From assembly GCF_003050615.1 (NCBI RefSeq), contig NZ_NWBU01000010.1, forward strand, positions 95,165 through 159,164: 64,000 bases of DNA, written 5' to 3'. The notes under the pieces are model-generated. The model worked only from the letters and a program-made list of their open reading frames with translations, was not told the DNA's origin and ran no database searches. Source of the DNA: Sphingomonas oleivorans. GTDB taxonomy: Bacteria; Pseudomonadota; Alphaproteobacteria; Sphingomonadales; Sphingomonadaceae. The position numbers and the translations under genes are program-made. This document shows positions 55,255-64,000 of the stretch, one piece after another; positions within the stretch are counted from its first letter, which is position 1, and each line of letters opens with the position of its first letter.

Positions 55255-55581
55255 TCAGCCGCGTGGTGCGAACAGGATGATGGCCGCGCCCGCGAGGCTG
55301 AGCCCCACGCCGGCGGCATCCCAGCGGTCCGGCCGCACGCCCTCCACTGTCCATAGCCAGAGCAGCGAGGCGGCGATATAGACCCCGCCATAGGCGGCGA
55401 ATGCGCGGCCGGCGGCGCTGGCCGGGCTCCAGCTCAGCGTCCAGGCGAAGAGCGCGAGCGCAGCACCACCGGGCAGCAGCCACCAGATTGGCTTGCCGAG
55501 CCGGGTCCATCCCCAGAAGGCGAAGCAGCCGGCGATTTCCGCGAAGGCGGCGATGGCGTAGACGAGGAAGGATCGGATCAT
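55255..55581 (-). CDS. YnfA / UPF0060 family membrane protein
   Basis: 108 residues, four membrane segments: [51 protein letters not shown] and [12 protein letters not shown]. Small SMR-like family often annotated UPF0060; possible efflux function is not established for most members. The ATG at 55581 gives the normal family length; the longer frame upstream is a shadow of the adjacent metal exporter. It is divergent from that gene. Confidence 0.88.
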   Translation of the reverse strand: MIRSFLVYAIAAFAEIAGCFAFWGWTRLGKPIWWLLPGGAALALFAWTLSWSPASAAGRAFAAYGGVYIAASLLWLWTVEGVRPDRWDAAGVGLSLAGAAIILFAPRG

Positions 55582-55620
55582 CGGCGCCACGCTGGCGTCC
55601 GATGGCCGCGAAGGCAAGAA

Positions 55621-56595
55621 ATGGGGGACAGAGTGAACGATCATTCCCACGGGCATGGCCATTCGCATGGCCACCATCATGGCCATCACCACCATCATCA
55701 CGGCCATGCTCACGGTCACGGCCATAATCATGCGCCCACGGGCTTCGGCCGCGCCTTCGCGCTCGGGATCGGCTTCAATCTCGCCTTCGTGATCGTCGAG
55801 GCGGTCTATGGCTTCCTCGCCAACTCGGTCGCATTGCTGGCGGACGCGGGGCATAATCTATCGGACGTGCTGGGCCTCGTCATCGCCTGGGTCGCCTATG
55901 CGCTGTCCCGCCGGGCGCCGAGCACGCGCTTCACTTATGGTTTGCGCAGTTCCTCGATCCTGGCCGCGCTGTTCAATGCCCTGTTCCTGATCCTCGCCTG
56001 CGGCGGAATCACGCTGGAGGCGATCCAGCGTTTCGGCGCACCGGCCGAGGTGCAGGGCCGGACGGTGATCTTCGTCGCAGCGCTCGGCATCGCGATCAAT
56101 CTCGGCACGGCGCTGCTCTTCGCGCGCGGGCGGCGGGGCGACATCAATATTCGCGGCGCCTTCCTCCACATGGCGGCGGATGCGCTCGTCTCGGCGGGCG
56201 TCGTGCTGGCGGGGCTGGCGACGCTGTGGACGGGCGCCAAATGGATCGATCCGGCGACCAGTCTCGCCATCGTCGCGGTGATCCTGCTTGGCACATGGGG
56301 CCTGTTCCGCGAATCTCTGGCCATGTCCTTGCAGGGCGTGCCGCCGGGCATCGACCCGGCACAAGTGACGGCGCATCTCGGCACCCTGCCCGGTGTAGTG
56401 GACGTCCACCATGTCCATATCTGGCCGATGAGCACCACCGAGACCGCGCTCACCGCCCATCTGCTGATGCCCGCCGGCTTTCCCGGCGACCGTTTCCTGG
56501 AGGAAGCCGCGCACGGGCTGGAGACGCGCTTCCGCATCAGCCATGCGACCTTGCAGGTGGAAACGGGCCAGGATTGCCCGGTGGGCGACTGCTGA
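55621..56595 (+). CDS. cation diffusion facilitator (zinc/cobalt exporter)
   Basis: 324 residues. It begins with a very histidine-rich segment (about 8-37, including six His in a row) likely to bind metal. Six membrane segments follow with the CDF sites [16 protein letters not shown] (HxxxD) and [18 protein letters not shown] cytoplasmic C-terminal domain includes [21 protein letters not shown]. Probably Zn2+/H+ antiport from the cytoplasm. ATG 55621 preceded by an AAGG site; no regulator is adjacent. Confidence 0.93.
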   Translation: MGDRVNDHSHGHGHSHGHHHGHHHHHHGHAHGHGHNHAPTGFGRAFALGIGFNLAFVIVEAVYGFLANSVALLADAGHNLSDVLGLVIAWVAYALSRRAPSTRFTYGLRSSSILAALFNALFLILACGGITLEAIQRFGAPAEVQGRTVIFVAALGIAINLGTALLFARGRRGDINIRGAFLHMAADALVSAGVVLAGLATLWTGAKWIDPATSLAIVAVILLGTWGLFRESLAMSLQGVPPGIDPAQVTAHLGTLPGVVDVHHVHIWPMSTTETALTAHLLMPAGFPGDRFLEEAAHGLETRFRISHATLQVETGQDCPVGDC

Positions 56596-56631
56596 AGCCT
56601 TCCGTCGCAGGGGCGACGGGAAGAACAGCCC

Positions 56632-57237
56632 TCAGCTCGCGCCCGTCTCCGTCACGCTCGGATCGCTGAGCCGCAGCCGGGCGAACTGCACCACCTGCCG
56701 CCCGACCAGGTCAAGCTGCGCGGCGGCGGCGGGATCATCGCACGTCCCGTCATGGAAGATGCGGCCCGACGTGTTGATCGCGGCGCCCAGTGGCGTCGGC
56801 CAGCCGCGCAGCGCATGGACGATCGAGCGCAGCGTGGCGAGCGTGCTGCCCGTCGCCTGCCAGCCATAGGCGGTCGCGATCAGGCCCACCGGCACGCCGT
56901 CCAGATAGACGCGCTCGTCCTTCGCCGTCTCCTCCACATAGTCGATCGCATTCTTGACCATGCCGGAGATCGAGCCGTGATAGCCGGGGCTGGCGATGAT
57001 CACCCCGTCCGCCTGGCGGATCGCGGAGACGAGCGCGCGGCCTTCCTCCGATTCGTTCCAGCCGGGGGTGAGATAATGGGGCAGCGCCGCGAGCACCTCC
57101 CCACCGAACAGCTTCACCTCCGCGCCCGCCCGTTCGGCGGCCGCGAGCGCCAGCGTCAATGCCTGCTCGGTCGACGAACCGGATGTCGCCGTGCCGCCGA
57201 TGCCGACGATGAAGGGCTTGGCCGCGCTGTCCGTCAT
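56632..57237 (-). CDS. NADPH-dependent FMN reductase
   Basis: 201 residues of the flavodoxin-like NAD(P)H:FMN/quinone reductase family: IVGIGGTATSGSSTEQAL (phosphate loop), ADGVIIASPGYHGSISGMVKNAIDYVEE (the signature region) and VGLIATAYGWQATGS. The ATG at 57237 follows a GTG in frame. Likely supplies reduced flavin or reduces quinones; the partner is unknown. It is convergent with the metal exporter and divergent from rnr. Confidence 0.88.
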   Translation of the reverse strand: MTDSAAKPFIVGIGGTATSGSSTEQALTLALAAAERAGAEVKLFGGEVLAALPHYLTPGWNESEEGRALVSAIRQADGVIIASPGYHGSISGMVKNAIDYVEETAKDERVYLDGVPVGLIATAYGWQATGSTLATLRSIVHALRGWPTPLGAAINTSGRIFHDGTCDDPAAAAQLDLVGRQVVQFARLRLSDPSVTETGAS

Positions 57238-57343
57238 CACATGCTCTCTTCCGGGGATGGGAGGGAGGCGCTTGCCACAGGCCGCGCGTCACCCGCAACG
57301 AAGATCGGGGTGACGTTCGCCAACATCGCCTTTATCTAAGCGA

Positions 57344-59611
57344 ATGCCTCGCAAAAATGCCCCCGGCCTGCCGAGCCGCCAGCAGATCCTCGATTTCATC
57401 ACCAGCAGCGACACGCCCGCTGGAAAGCGGGAGATTGCTCGCGCCTTTGGCCTGCACGGCGCGGACAAGATCGCGCTCAAGGCGCTGTTGAAGGACATGG
57501 CGGACGAGGGGCTGATCGATTCGGCCCCCGGCCGCGCCTTCCACAAAATGGGCGGCGTGCCCAAGGTGACGGTGCTGCGCATCGTCGACATCGCGGACGA
57601 CGGCCAGGCGCTCGCCACGCCGGAAAGCTGGCATTCGGACAATCCCCCGCCGAAGCTGCGCGTGATGGAGCGCAGCCGGCGCGGCAGCGCGCTCGGCGTG
57701 GGCGACCGCATTCTCGCGCGCACCGAGGAGGCCGGGCGCGGCTGGATCGCGCATCCGATGAAGCGGCTCGCGCGCGGCGAGGAACTGGTGCTCGGCATCC
57801 TCCATCAGGAAGGTGACCGGCTATGGCTGAAGCCCGTCGACAAGCGCGAGAAGCGCGACCTGATGGTGTCCGACGCGGGCGGGGCAGGGCCGGGCGATCT
57901 CGTCCTCGCCGAAAAGGCCGGCCGGCCGCCGCGCATCACCGCGCGGATCAGCGAACGGCTCGGCGATCCCTTCCAGCCGCGCAGCTTCAGCCTGATCGCG
58001 ATCCACAAATTCGGCATTCCCGACCGCTTTTCGGAGGATATGCTGGAGGAAGCGGAGACCTTCGCCCGGCTGGAGCTGGGCGAGGGGCGGGAGGATCTTC
58101 GTCACCTGCCCATCGTCGCGATCGATCCGGCCGATGCGCGCGACCATGACGATGCCGTCTGGGCCGCGCCCGACGAGGATCCCGCCAATGCCGGCGGCTA
58201 TCGCGCGATCGTCGCCATTGCGGACGTCAGCTTCTATGTCCGCCCCACGAGCCAGCTCGACCGCGAGGCGCGGAAGCGCGGCAACAGCGTCTATTTCCCC
58301 GATCGCGTCGTGCCGATGCTGCCCGAGGCGCTTTCCGCCGACATATGCTCGCTCAAGCAGGGCGAGGACCGGGCGGCGATGGCCTGCCACCTCACAATCT
58401 CGAAGGACGGCAAGCTCACCGGCTGGCGTTTCACCCGCGCGCTCGTCCGCATCGCTGCCAATATCGCCTATGAGGATGCGCAGGCCGCGATCGACGGCAC
58501 GCTCGAACATCCGCTTGCCGATGTGGCGCTGAAACCCCTCTGGGCCTGCTGGGGTGTGCTTTCGAAGGCGCGCGATGCCCGCGCGCCGCTCGATCTCGAC
58601 CTGCCCGAGCGGCGCGTGGTGCTGGACGAGAAGGGCCGCATTCTCTCCGTTGCCCCGCGCGAGCGGCTCGACGCGCATCGGCTGATCGAGGATTATATGA
58701 TCGCCGCCAATGTCGCCGCCGCGAAAGCACTGGAGGCGAAGAAGGCGCCCATAATGTACCGCGTCCACGAGCCGCCGAGCCGCGACAAGCTCGTCGCGCT
58801 CAAGGATTATCTCAAGACGTTCGGGATCGAATTCGCGCTGGGGCAGGTCGTCCGCCCCGTCACCTTCAACCAGATATTGGGCCGGCTCGGCGACAGCGAC
58901 GATCGGCCGCGCATCATGGAGCAGGTGCTGCGCACTCAGACCCAGGCCTATTATGCGCCCGCGAACGAGGGCCATTTCGGCCTCGCGCTCGCGAGCTATG
59001 CCCATTTCACCAGCCCGATCCGCCGCTATGCCGATCTGCTTGTCCATCGCGCGCTGGTCGCCGCCTACGGGCTCGATCTCGGCAAGCCGGTGGTGAAGGG
59101 CGCGAAAGGCGGACCGAAGGCGCCGCCCGTGACCGCGCTCAGCGCCGACGATGCCGCCAACATGCCGCGCCTGGGCGAGACGATCAGCCAGGCCGAGCGC
59201 CGCGCGATGGAGGCGGAGCGCGAGACGATCGACCGCTATGTCGCCGCCTATCTCGCCACCCATGTCGGCGACGTGCTCGACACGCGGATCACGGGCGTCA
59301 AGAATTTCGGCTTCTTCGCGACGGTGGAGGGGCTGGGCGGTGACGGCCTCGTCCCCGTCTCGACGCTCGGCGCCGAACATTTCCGCTATGACGAGGCGAG
59401 CCAATCGCTGATCGGCGAGCAGTCGGGCGACGTCTACGCCCCCGGCCAGAAGCTCCGGCTCCGCCTCGCCGAAGCCAATCCGATCACGGGCAGCCTGCTC
59501 TTCGAACTCCCCGAAGGCGCCAACCACATGCCGATGCGGCGCGGCGGCAAGGGCCGTCGGATCATGGGCCGCCGGGGCCGGCCGCCGGGGATAAGGCATA
59601 AGGGACGGTGA
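57344..59611 (+). CDS. rnr: ribonuclease R
   Basis: 755 residues. A processive 3'-5' exoribonuclease. N-terminal winged-helix (about 8-75, PSRQQILDFITSSDTPAGKREIARAFG), cold-shock domains, then the RNB domain with catalytic aspartates in AIDPADARDHDDAVW and motif HFTSPIRRYADLLVHRAL. An S1 domain (about 640-720, with RITGVKNFGFFATVEGLGGDGLVPVSTL) and a basic tail (GGKGRRIMGRRGRP) complete it. Full length and intact. Confidence 0.96.
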   Translation: MPRKNAPGLPSRQQILDFITSSDTPAGKREIARAFGLHGADKIALKALLKDMADEGLIDSAPGRAFHKMGGVPKVTVLRIVDIADDGQALATPESWHSDNPPPKLRVMERSRRGSALGVGDRILARTEEAGRGWIAHPMKRLARGEELVLGILHQEGDRLWLKPVDKREKRDLMVSDAGGAGPGDLVLAEKAGRPPRITARISERLGDPFQPRSFSLIAIHKFGIPDRFSEDMLEEAETFARLELGEGREDLRHLPIVAIDPADARDHDDAVWAAPDEDPANAGGYRAIVAIADVSFYVRPTSQLDREARKRGNSVYFPDRVVPMLPEALSADICSLKQGEDRAAMACHLTISKDGKLTGWRFTRALVRIAANIAYEDAQAAIDGTLEHPLADVALKPLWACWGVLSKARDARAPLDLDLPERRVVLDEKGRILSVAPRERLDAHRLIEDYMIAANVAAAKALEAKKAPIMYRVHEPPSRDKLVALKDYLKTFGIEFALGQVVRPVTFNQILGRLGDSDDRPRIMEQVLRTQTQAYYAPANEGHFGLALASYAHFTSPIRRYADLLVHRALVAAYGLDLGKPVVKGAKGGPKAPPVTALSADDAANMPRLGETISQAERRAMEAERETIDRYVAAYLATHVGDVLDTRITGVKNFGFFATVEGLGGDGLVPVSTLGAEHFRYDEASQSLIGEQSGDVYAPGQKLRLRLAEANPITGSLLFELPEGANHMPMRRGGKGRRIMGRRGRPPGIRHKGR

Positions 59612-59677
59612 GGGACGGAAGGCCAATCGCGCCGATTACACGGTGGGAAAGGCCGCCTTCATCCAACAATCCCTCGC

Positions 59678-61333
59678 TTAGGTCGGTCCCGTTGGAGCGC
59701 ATCCAGTGCAATTAAATCCTTGCCCCTGCGAAGGCCCGCAACCGGCACCAGGTTTCGCGTCGGCTTTCCGGGCTCGGACGTAAAGCTCCGCTTCGCTGCC
59801 GGGATAACGCAGCAGGCGATAGCCATGCGCCTGCGCATAGCGGCGCAACGGTGTATCAAGCCCGATGCGGTCGATATGATGGTGGCTTTCCAGGCCCGTG
59901 ATGATCGCCGCCGGCGCCGCGCAGTCGAGCCGCTGCGCCACTCCGCTCGGGCTTGTCATGACGAGTCCCAACTGTCGCTCCCGATCGATCCTGTCGCCGG
60001 TGCGATAGGCGAAGGGGCCGGTCGCGAATTCGGGCATGAGCGGCAGGCCGCTGTCGATCATCAGATGGGGCGAGAGGGTGGCGATAGGCCCCCCGGCGCC
60101 GGTAGCGTGCACTTCGCGTCCGATCCAATGCGCCTGCCGGCTGAGCGTCAATATGTTCCATTCGCCGCTCGAAGCGGCATGGCCCAGATATTTTGCGTGT
60201 TTCAAGCTCCCCACGACCGCGAGGATCAGTGCCAGCGTCGTCCCTATCCGCCGCATATTTCCCTTCGGAAGGGGCACCAGCGCCGCCCGCGCGAAGAGCG
60301 GCGCCAGCATCGGCAGGAAATATTGCCGCCAGGTGGGTGTCGGCATCAGGCCGGCGATCAGCCCGGCGATCGTCAGCACTTCCAGGAAGCGGAGCGCCGG
60401 AGGCGTCGCGCGGCCCTGCGCCTGTCTCCGATACATGTCGCCGACGACCAGCAGCAGCGCCAGCAGCGCCGGCCCTCGGGCAAGCACCAGGAGGCTGTCC
60501 AGCGCCTTCGCCGTCGGCAGCAGCCGGTCGCCTGCGCCATTCAGCGCATACCATTCGAAAGGCGCCGTCGCTCCATATTCGAGCACGCCATAGAGAAAAC
60601 CGGACGGCGCGGCGGTGAATGCCGTCATCGTCGGCAGCAGCCCCGCCAGGCCGCCGATGGCGAAGCCCGCAAAGGCGCGCCAGGAGACGGGATCGCGACG
60701 CTCCACCCACCAGCGGCAGAGCAGGAAGGCGCCGGTCGCCGCCGCCGGTATCGCATAGCTGAGCTTGGTGCTCGTCGCGGCGCCGAGCGCCAGCCCCGCA
60801 AGCGCCCATAATATATAGCCGTCGCCACGCCCGCGCAGCGCCGCCACGCCCGCGACCATGGCCACGCCCGCGAACAGAGCGGGGAGCATGTCGTTGCGCA
60901 CCACGCCCGCCGAGAAGAGGAAGATATGGCAGCAGGCCATTGCGAGCGCGCCCAGCCGGGCTGCCGAAGCGCTGGCGCCGGCAAATATTGCCGTGGAATA
61001 GAGCGCGAGCATCAGCAGCGCGCCCGCCGTCGCGGTCGCCAGCCGCAGGACGAGCAGGTTCCAGCCCTCGACCAATCCCACCAGCGGCGCCGTCAGATAG
61101 GGCTGGAGCGGCGTTTGCAGATAGAGGAAGTCGATGAAGGGATGGCCGCTCTTCGTGAGCAGCGCCGCGGCAAGATACTGATCTTCGTCATGGTTGATCG
61201 GCGTCGCCACCGCGAGGATCAGCAGGATCACCCAGCCGGCGCCCAGCCATCCGACGGCGATCCGATGTCTCGCCCTGCGAGCAGCTAGCGTGACTGGGGC
61301 GGCATGGGGCCAGGATGCGGCATGATCGTTCAT
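59678..61333 (-). CDS. GT39/PMT-like membrane glycosyltransferase
   Basis: 551 residues with about ten membrane segments. After the first helix comes ATPINHDEDQYLAAALL, whose acidic pair matches the catalytic DE motif of dolichyl-phosphate-mannose/ArnT-type GT-C enzymes, and LQTPLQPYLTAPLVGLVEG is the expected second loop. A periplasmic domain of about 150 residues ends the protein. It probably transfers a sugar from a polyprenyl-phosphate donor on the periplasmic side; the acceptor is unknown and no partner genes are adjacent. ATG 61333 is chosen over the upstream TTG. Confidence 0.83.
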   Translation of the reverse strand: MNDHAASWPHAAPVTLAARRARHRIAVGWLGAGWVILLILAVATPINHDEDQYLAAALLTKSGHPFIDFLYLQTPLQPYLTAPLVGLVEGWNLLVLRLATATAGALLMLALYSTAIFAGASASAARLGALAMACCHIFLFSAGVVRNDMLPALFAGVAMVAGVAALRGRGDGYILWALAGLALGAATSTKLSYAIPAAATGAFLLCRWWVERRDPVSWRAFAGFAIGGLAGLLPTMTAFTAAPSGFLYGVLEYGATAPFEWYALNGAGDRLLPTAKALDSLLVLARGPALLALLLVVGDMYRRQAQGRATPPALRFLEVLTIAGLIAGLMPTPTWRQYFLPMLAPLFARAALVPLPKGNMRRIGTTLALILAVVGSLKHAKYLGHAASSGEWNILTLSRQAHWIGREVHATGAGGPIATLSPHLMIDSGLPLMPEFATGPFAYRTGDRIDRERQLGLVMTSPSGVAQRLDCAAPAAIITGLESHHHIDRIGLDTPLRRYAQAHGYRLLRYPGSEAELYVRARKADAKPGAGCGPSQGQGFNCTGCAPTGPT

Positions 61334-61636
61334 TCGGGCAGCGTCTCGGAATAAGCCGTTCCTGCCTAGCGCCACTCGATGCAAAACCCGATCCGCGTCA
61401 TGTGCCTCATCGCAACCACGTCTCCTTCCGTCGCGGATTTCCGGGCGTCACCGCAAAGGCGGCGCCCGGAACCGCAACCTGAACTTGCATCGCAGTGCCC
61501 GCAGGATAGCTCCCAGTCGAAACCGGAAATTGGCTAGGTCCGTCTCGATCCGGAATAATGGTCGTTCCGCCATCGATCGCCGACGGCGGATCCAATCCAT
61601 GACGACGTTACGCTTTCAACGCAGTCCTGCCCGGCA
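61334..61636. other. intergenic region, nothing firmly recognised
   Basis: 303 bases between the glycosyltransferase and the Nramp-like gene, both leftward. A 62-codon minus-strand frame (61407-61595) could be read from a TTG but has no ribosome binding site, weaker third-position GC and no recognisable motif, so I do not call it. No hairpin with a U-tract was found. Confidence 0.5.
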
Positions 61637-62944
61637 TCAGGCGAACCATGTCGCCACCAGGCAGAACATCGCCAGGAAGGTCACGAATGTCGTGGTCCAG
61701 CCCAATATGTTGGTCCAGCGCCCGTTCGCGCGCACTCCCATGACCTGCCGTTTGTTGGTGAGCAGCATCATCAGCAACAGGAGCGGCGGCACGGAAAAGC
61801 CCTGCACGATCCCGGACCAGACAAGCGCCTTCATCGGATTGAAGCCGAGGAAATTCAGCCCGACTGCCAGCAGCGTGACGGCCGCGATTATCAGGTAGAA
61901 GAACTTATTCTCGCTCGGCCGATCATGAAGGCTCGCTTCTCTGCCCAGCCCCTGGACGACATCATAGGCCGCTCCGATCGTCATCACGGGAACCGCCAGA
62001 AAGCCCACGCCCACCACGCCGGCCGCGAACAGATAGGTCGCCGCATCCCCGGCCAGGGGCCGGAGCGCGACTGCCGCCTGTGCGGCCGTTTCTATCTCCG
62101 TCTCGCCCGCCGGGTGCAGCGTCACGCCCGTGGCAAGAATGATGAAGTAGAGAATGATGTTCGAGAAGATCATGCCGATCAGCACGTCGCGGCTCATCCG
62201 CTTCATTTCGCTACGGCTTGCGCCCTTGCGCTGCCATAGCTGGCGGCGGCCCATCGCGATCTCCTCCTCGACCTCCTGGTTCGACTGCCAGGTGTAAATA
62301 TAGGCGGATAACGAGGTGCCGATGCACGCGACCACGATCGACAGAAACTCGGCATCGAACCGGACGCGCGGTATGAGCGTGTTGCGGATCACCTCGATCG
62401 GATCGGGCCTGGCCATGATCGCTGCGATCACATAGGCGAAGAGAATGAGGGCGAGCCAGCGAAAGATGCTGCGGATGAGGCTATAGGATCCGAAATATTG
62501 GATCACATAGATGATGGCTGCCGTGGCGATGACGATCAACGGGATCGGTGCCGGAATGAGCAGATTCAACGCTGCACCGATGCCGCCGAGATCGGCCGCA
62601 GCCTCGATGATATTGCCGACGAAGGCGAGCATGACCATCGGAAGCAGCACCCATCGGGGGAACTGGTCCCGGATGCAGGCGAAAAGGCCCTTGCCATAGA
62701 CCTGCCCGATCTTCGCCGAGAGATAGACCACCACACACATCATCGGCAGCAGGACGGGCGCGATCCAGAGGATGCCGAGGCCAAAGCGCGCGCCGGCGCT
62801 GGCATAGGTGCCGATCGCCGAGGGATCGTCGTCCGCGGCTCCCGTTATGACGCCGGAGCCGACGATGCGGAGAATGCCGGCCCTGCCGCGCTCCGCCTCT
62901 ATCTCATATTCGCTATCGAGCGGTTCGCGAAGCTGATCGATCAT
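61637..62944 (-). CDS. Nramp-related transporter with altered metal motifs
   Basis: 435 residues, about eleven membrane segments with the Nramp/APC fold. The first helix reads ITGAADDDPSAIGTYASAGARFG, where canonical Nramps have DPGN. The sixth-helix metal motif MPHN is replaced by VGFLAVPVM. Canonical Mn2+/Fe2+ coordination is therefore lost, and the protein belongs with Nramp-related divergent clades such as Mg2+ or Al3+-type carriers. Substrate unknown. It lies alone between dcd and a glycosyltransferase gene. Confidence 0.8.
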   Translation of the reverse strand: MIDQLREPLDSEYEIEAERGRAGILRIVGSGVITGAADDDPSAIGTYASAGARFGLGILWIAPVLLPMMCVVVYLSAKIGQVYGKGLFACIRDQFPRWVLLPMVMLAFVGNIIEAAADLGGIGAALNLLIPAPIPLIVIATAAIIYVIQYFGSYSLIRSIFRWLALILFAYVIAAIMARPDPIEVIRNTLIPRVRFDAEFLSIVVACIGTSLSAYIYTWQSNQEVEEEIAMGRRQLWQRKGASRSEMKRMSRDVLIGMIFSNIILYFIILATGVTLHPAGETEIETAAQAAVALRPLAGDAATYLFAAGVVGVGFLAVPVMTIGAAYDVVQGLGREASLHDRPSENKFFYLIIAAVTLLAVGLNFLGFNPMKALVWSGIVQGFSVPPLLLLMMLLTNKRQVMGVRANGRWTNILGWTTTFVTFLAMFCLVATWFA

Positions 62945-63020
62945 GAAGCCTCACGAGCGGCAGGAGGACGGTCAGGTCACAACTGCCATGAGCCGCGTTG
63001 GTTCAGCCGACCGCCAAGGG

Positions 63021-63575
63021 TCACAGCCGCGGCAACGTCACCCCGCGCTGGCCCATATATTTGCCCGCCCGGTCGGCATAGCTCGTCTCGCAGGGCTCGT
63101 TGCCCTGGAGGAAGAGGAACTGGCACGCGCCCTCATTCGCATAGATTTTGGCCGGAAGCGGCGTGGTGTTCGAAAATTCGAGCGTCACATGGCCTTCCCA
63201 GCCGGGCTCCAAGGGCGTCACATTCACGATGATGCCGCAGCGCGCATAGGTGGATTTGCCGAGGCAGATCACCAGCACGTCGTTGGGCACGCGGAAATAT
63301 TCGACCGTACGAGCGAGCGCGAAGCTGTTGGGCGGGATCACGCACACGTCGGTCCGCCGGTCGACGAAGCTGTTGGCCGCGAAATCCTTGGGATCGACCG
63401 TCGCCGAATCGACATTGGTGAAGATCTTGAACTCATCCGCCACGCGCGCGTCATAGCCGTAGGAGGAGAGGCCATAGCTGATGCAGCCTTCGCGCCGCTG
63501 GCTTTCGACGAAGGGCTCGATCATCCCGTCCTTGAGCGCACGCTCGCGGATCCAGCGGTCCGACATGATCGACAT
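63021..63575 (-). CDS. dcd: dCTP deaminase
   Basis: 184 residues. It deaminates dCTP to dUTP for dTTP synthesis. The start [14 protein letters not shown], the block [51 protein letters not shown] (containing the catalytic region) and [10 protein letters not shown] match Dcd. A GC-rich hairpin lies upstream, between it and the cytidine deaminase gene. Confidence 0.96.
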   Translation of the reverse strand: MSIMSDRWIRERALKDGMIEPFVESQRREGCISYGLSSYGYDARVADEFKIFTNVDSATVDPKDFAANSFVDRRTDVCVIPPNSFALARTVEYFRVPNDVLVICLGKSTYARCGIIVNVTPLEPGWEGHVTLEFSNTTPLPAKIYANEGACQFLFLQGNEPCETSYADRAGKYMGQRGVTLPRL

Positions 63576-63596
63576 TCGTCTTTCTACTCCCCGTCA

Positions 63597-63615
63597 CCCC
63601 GAAGCCGCTTCGGGG
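63597..63615. repeat. GC-rich hairpin between cytidine deaminase and dcd
   Basis: CCCCGAAG (63597-63604) and CTTCGGGG (63608-63615) with a 3-base loop. It resembles dispersed sphingomonad hairpins; it lacks a U-tract on either strand. Confidence 0.5.
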
Positions 63616-63665
63616 GCCAACATTGCGGCCCGCTGCCTAGCCGCTCCGGGGATGTATCATCAAGC

Positions 63666-64000
63666 TCAACCGCTTATCCCCAGATCGGCCGGGCCGAAGG
63701 CGAAGGGCAGCAGCTCCGAGACGAGATGCCGTTCCACCACCGTCCCGTCCGCCGATCCGCAATGGACGACGATGTCGCGCCCGCCCATCTGCGCCGCCTC
63801 GTTCAATATCTGGCGGCATCGGCCGCAGGGGCGCACGGGCGCGTCGCCCATGATGCCGTCGGGCCCGATCATGCCGCCTGTCACCCCGATCGCCACCACG
63901 TCGCGGAAGCGGCCGGCGGCATTGGCGGTGGCGAGCGCCACCGTCTCGGCGCAGAGCGACAGGCCGTAGCTGGCATTTTCGAAATTGGCGCCGGCGACGA
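63666..64000 (-). CDS. cdd: cytidine deaminase, 5' part cut by window edge
   Basis: C-terminal part of about 111 residues of a zinc nucleoside deaminase. The frame enters from the right edge as GANFENASYGLSLCAETVA (the CAE zinc and catalytic Glu) and contains RPCGRCRQIL (the two further zinc Cys). These are the hallmarks of the tetrameric cytidine deaminase family. It would convert cytidine and deoxycytidine to uridine forms, fitting the nearby dCTP deaminase. The start codon lies beyond the window. Confidence 0.9.
   Translation of the reverse strand, partial: VAGANFENASYGLSLCAETVALATANAAGRFRDVVAIGVTGGMIGPDGIMGDAPVRPCGRCRQILNEAAQMGGRDIVVHCGSADGTVVERHLVSELLPFAFGPADLGISG

Noticed and set aside
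55621-55740. CAT/GGC-rich repeat tract that could be a simple-sequence repeat
   Set aside because: It encodes the histidine-rich N-terminus of the metal exporter in frame and is explained by protein function.
61407-61595. 62-codon minus-strand frame starting with TTG
   Set aside because: No ribosome binding site, no family resemblance, weak codon bias; could be a gene remnant but cannot be supported.

Overview
The window looks like chromosomal DNA from a sphingomonad (Alphaproteobacteria, Sphingomonadales). The evidence is high GC with dense ATGA-overlapped operons, a short alphaproteobacterial-type ProRS, an alphaproteobacterial tpiA-secG-pyrG order, a PhaR-type polyester regulator, a Zymomonas-like GH68 levansucrase fragment, and short inverted repeats (cores CCCTTCGACAAGCTCAGGG and CCCCGGCGAAGGCCGGGG) of the kind dispersed through sphingomonad genomes. 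No rRNA, tRNA, CRISPR array, phage or insertion sequence was recognised.

Layout. 1-2.5 kb: a levansucrase cut by the window edge and a lipoprotein GH32 levanase, on the same strand. 3.0-16.4 kb: a nearly complete type II secretion (T2SS) locus. It starts with an OmpR-family regulator whose receiver has lost its phosphorylation residues, overlapping the prepilin peptidase gspO. Then come gspG-H-I-C-D leftward, gspL-M-E-F rightward, gspN leftward, and a probably Tat-exported ligand-binding (LpoA-like) protein ahead of gspJ-K. 16.4-29.4 kb: an MHS-type MFS transporter, alr, an MlaE/MlaF lipid ABC pair, a peroxiredoxin, a polyester group (thiolase, short PhaC-like protein, PhaR), a nitroreductase, a POT peptide transporter, and two tandem amidohydrolases of which the second lacks its metal ligands.

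29.5-33.7 kb: a Tat-dependent lipoprotein PhoX phosphatase faces a three-gene set resembling the GspL C-terminus, GspM and the GspC HR domain. Between them lie two direct-repeat sites with PhoB-box spacing. This looks like a phosphate-starvation secretion module and is the most interesting part of the window. 33.8-38.5 kb: glmM, thiD, and a molybdate set (single-domain ModE, ModA, ModB, MOP-less ModC) with a candidate ModE operator. 38.7-40.8 kb: a PAS hybrid histidine kinase and a small membrane protein.

40.8-50.1 kb: a ppiD-trpE-(AEC transporter)-trpG-trpD operon, divergent from tpiA-secG-pyrG. 50.1-57.2 kb: a diguanylate cyclase with a small proline-rich gene behind it, a possible non-coding RNA marked by a strong orphan terminator, proS, the lolE-type permease and lolD, a YnfA-family protein, a histidine-rich CDF metal exporter and a flavin reductase. 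57.3-64 kb: RNase R, a membrane glycosyltransferase, an unusual Nramp-like transporter, dCTP deaminase, and a cytidine deaminase cut by the right edge.

Functionally the region mixes housekeeping (cell wall, nucleotides, tryptophan, lipoprotein sorting) with secretion, extracellular fructan and phosphate use, and envelope lipid transport. All functional calls rest on motifs read by eye; no database search was run.
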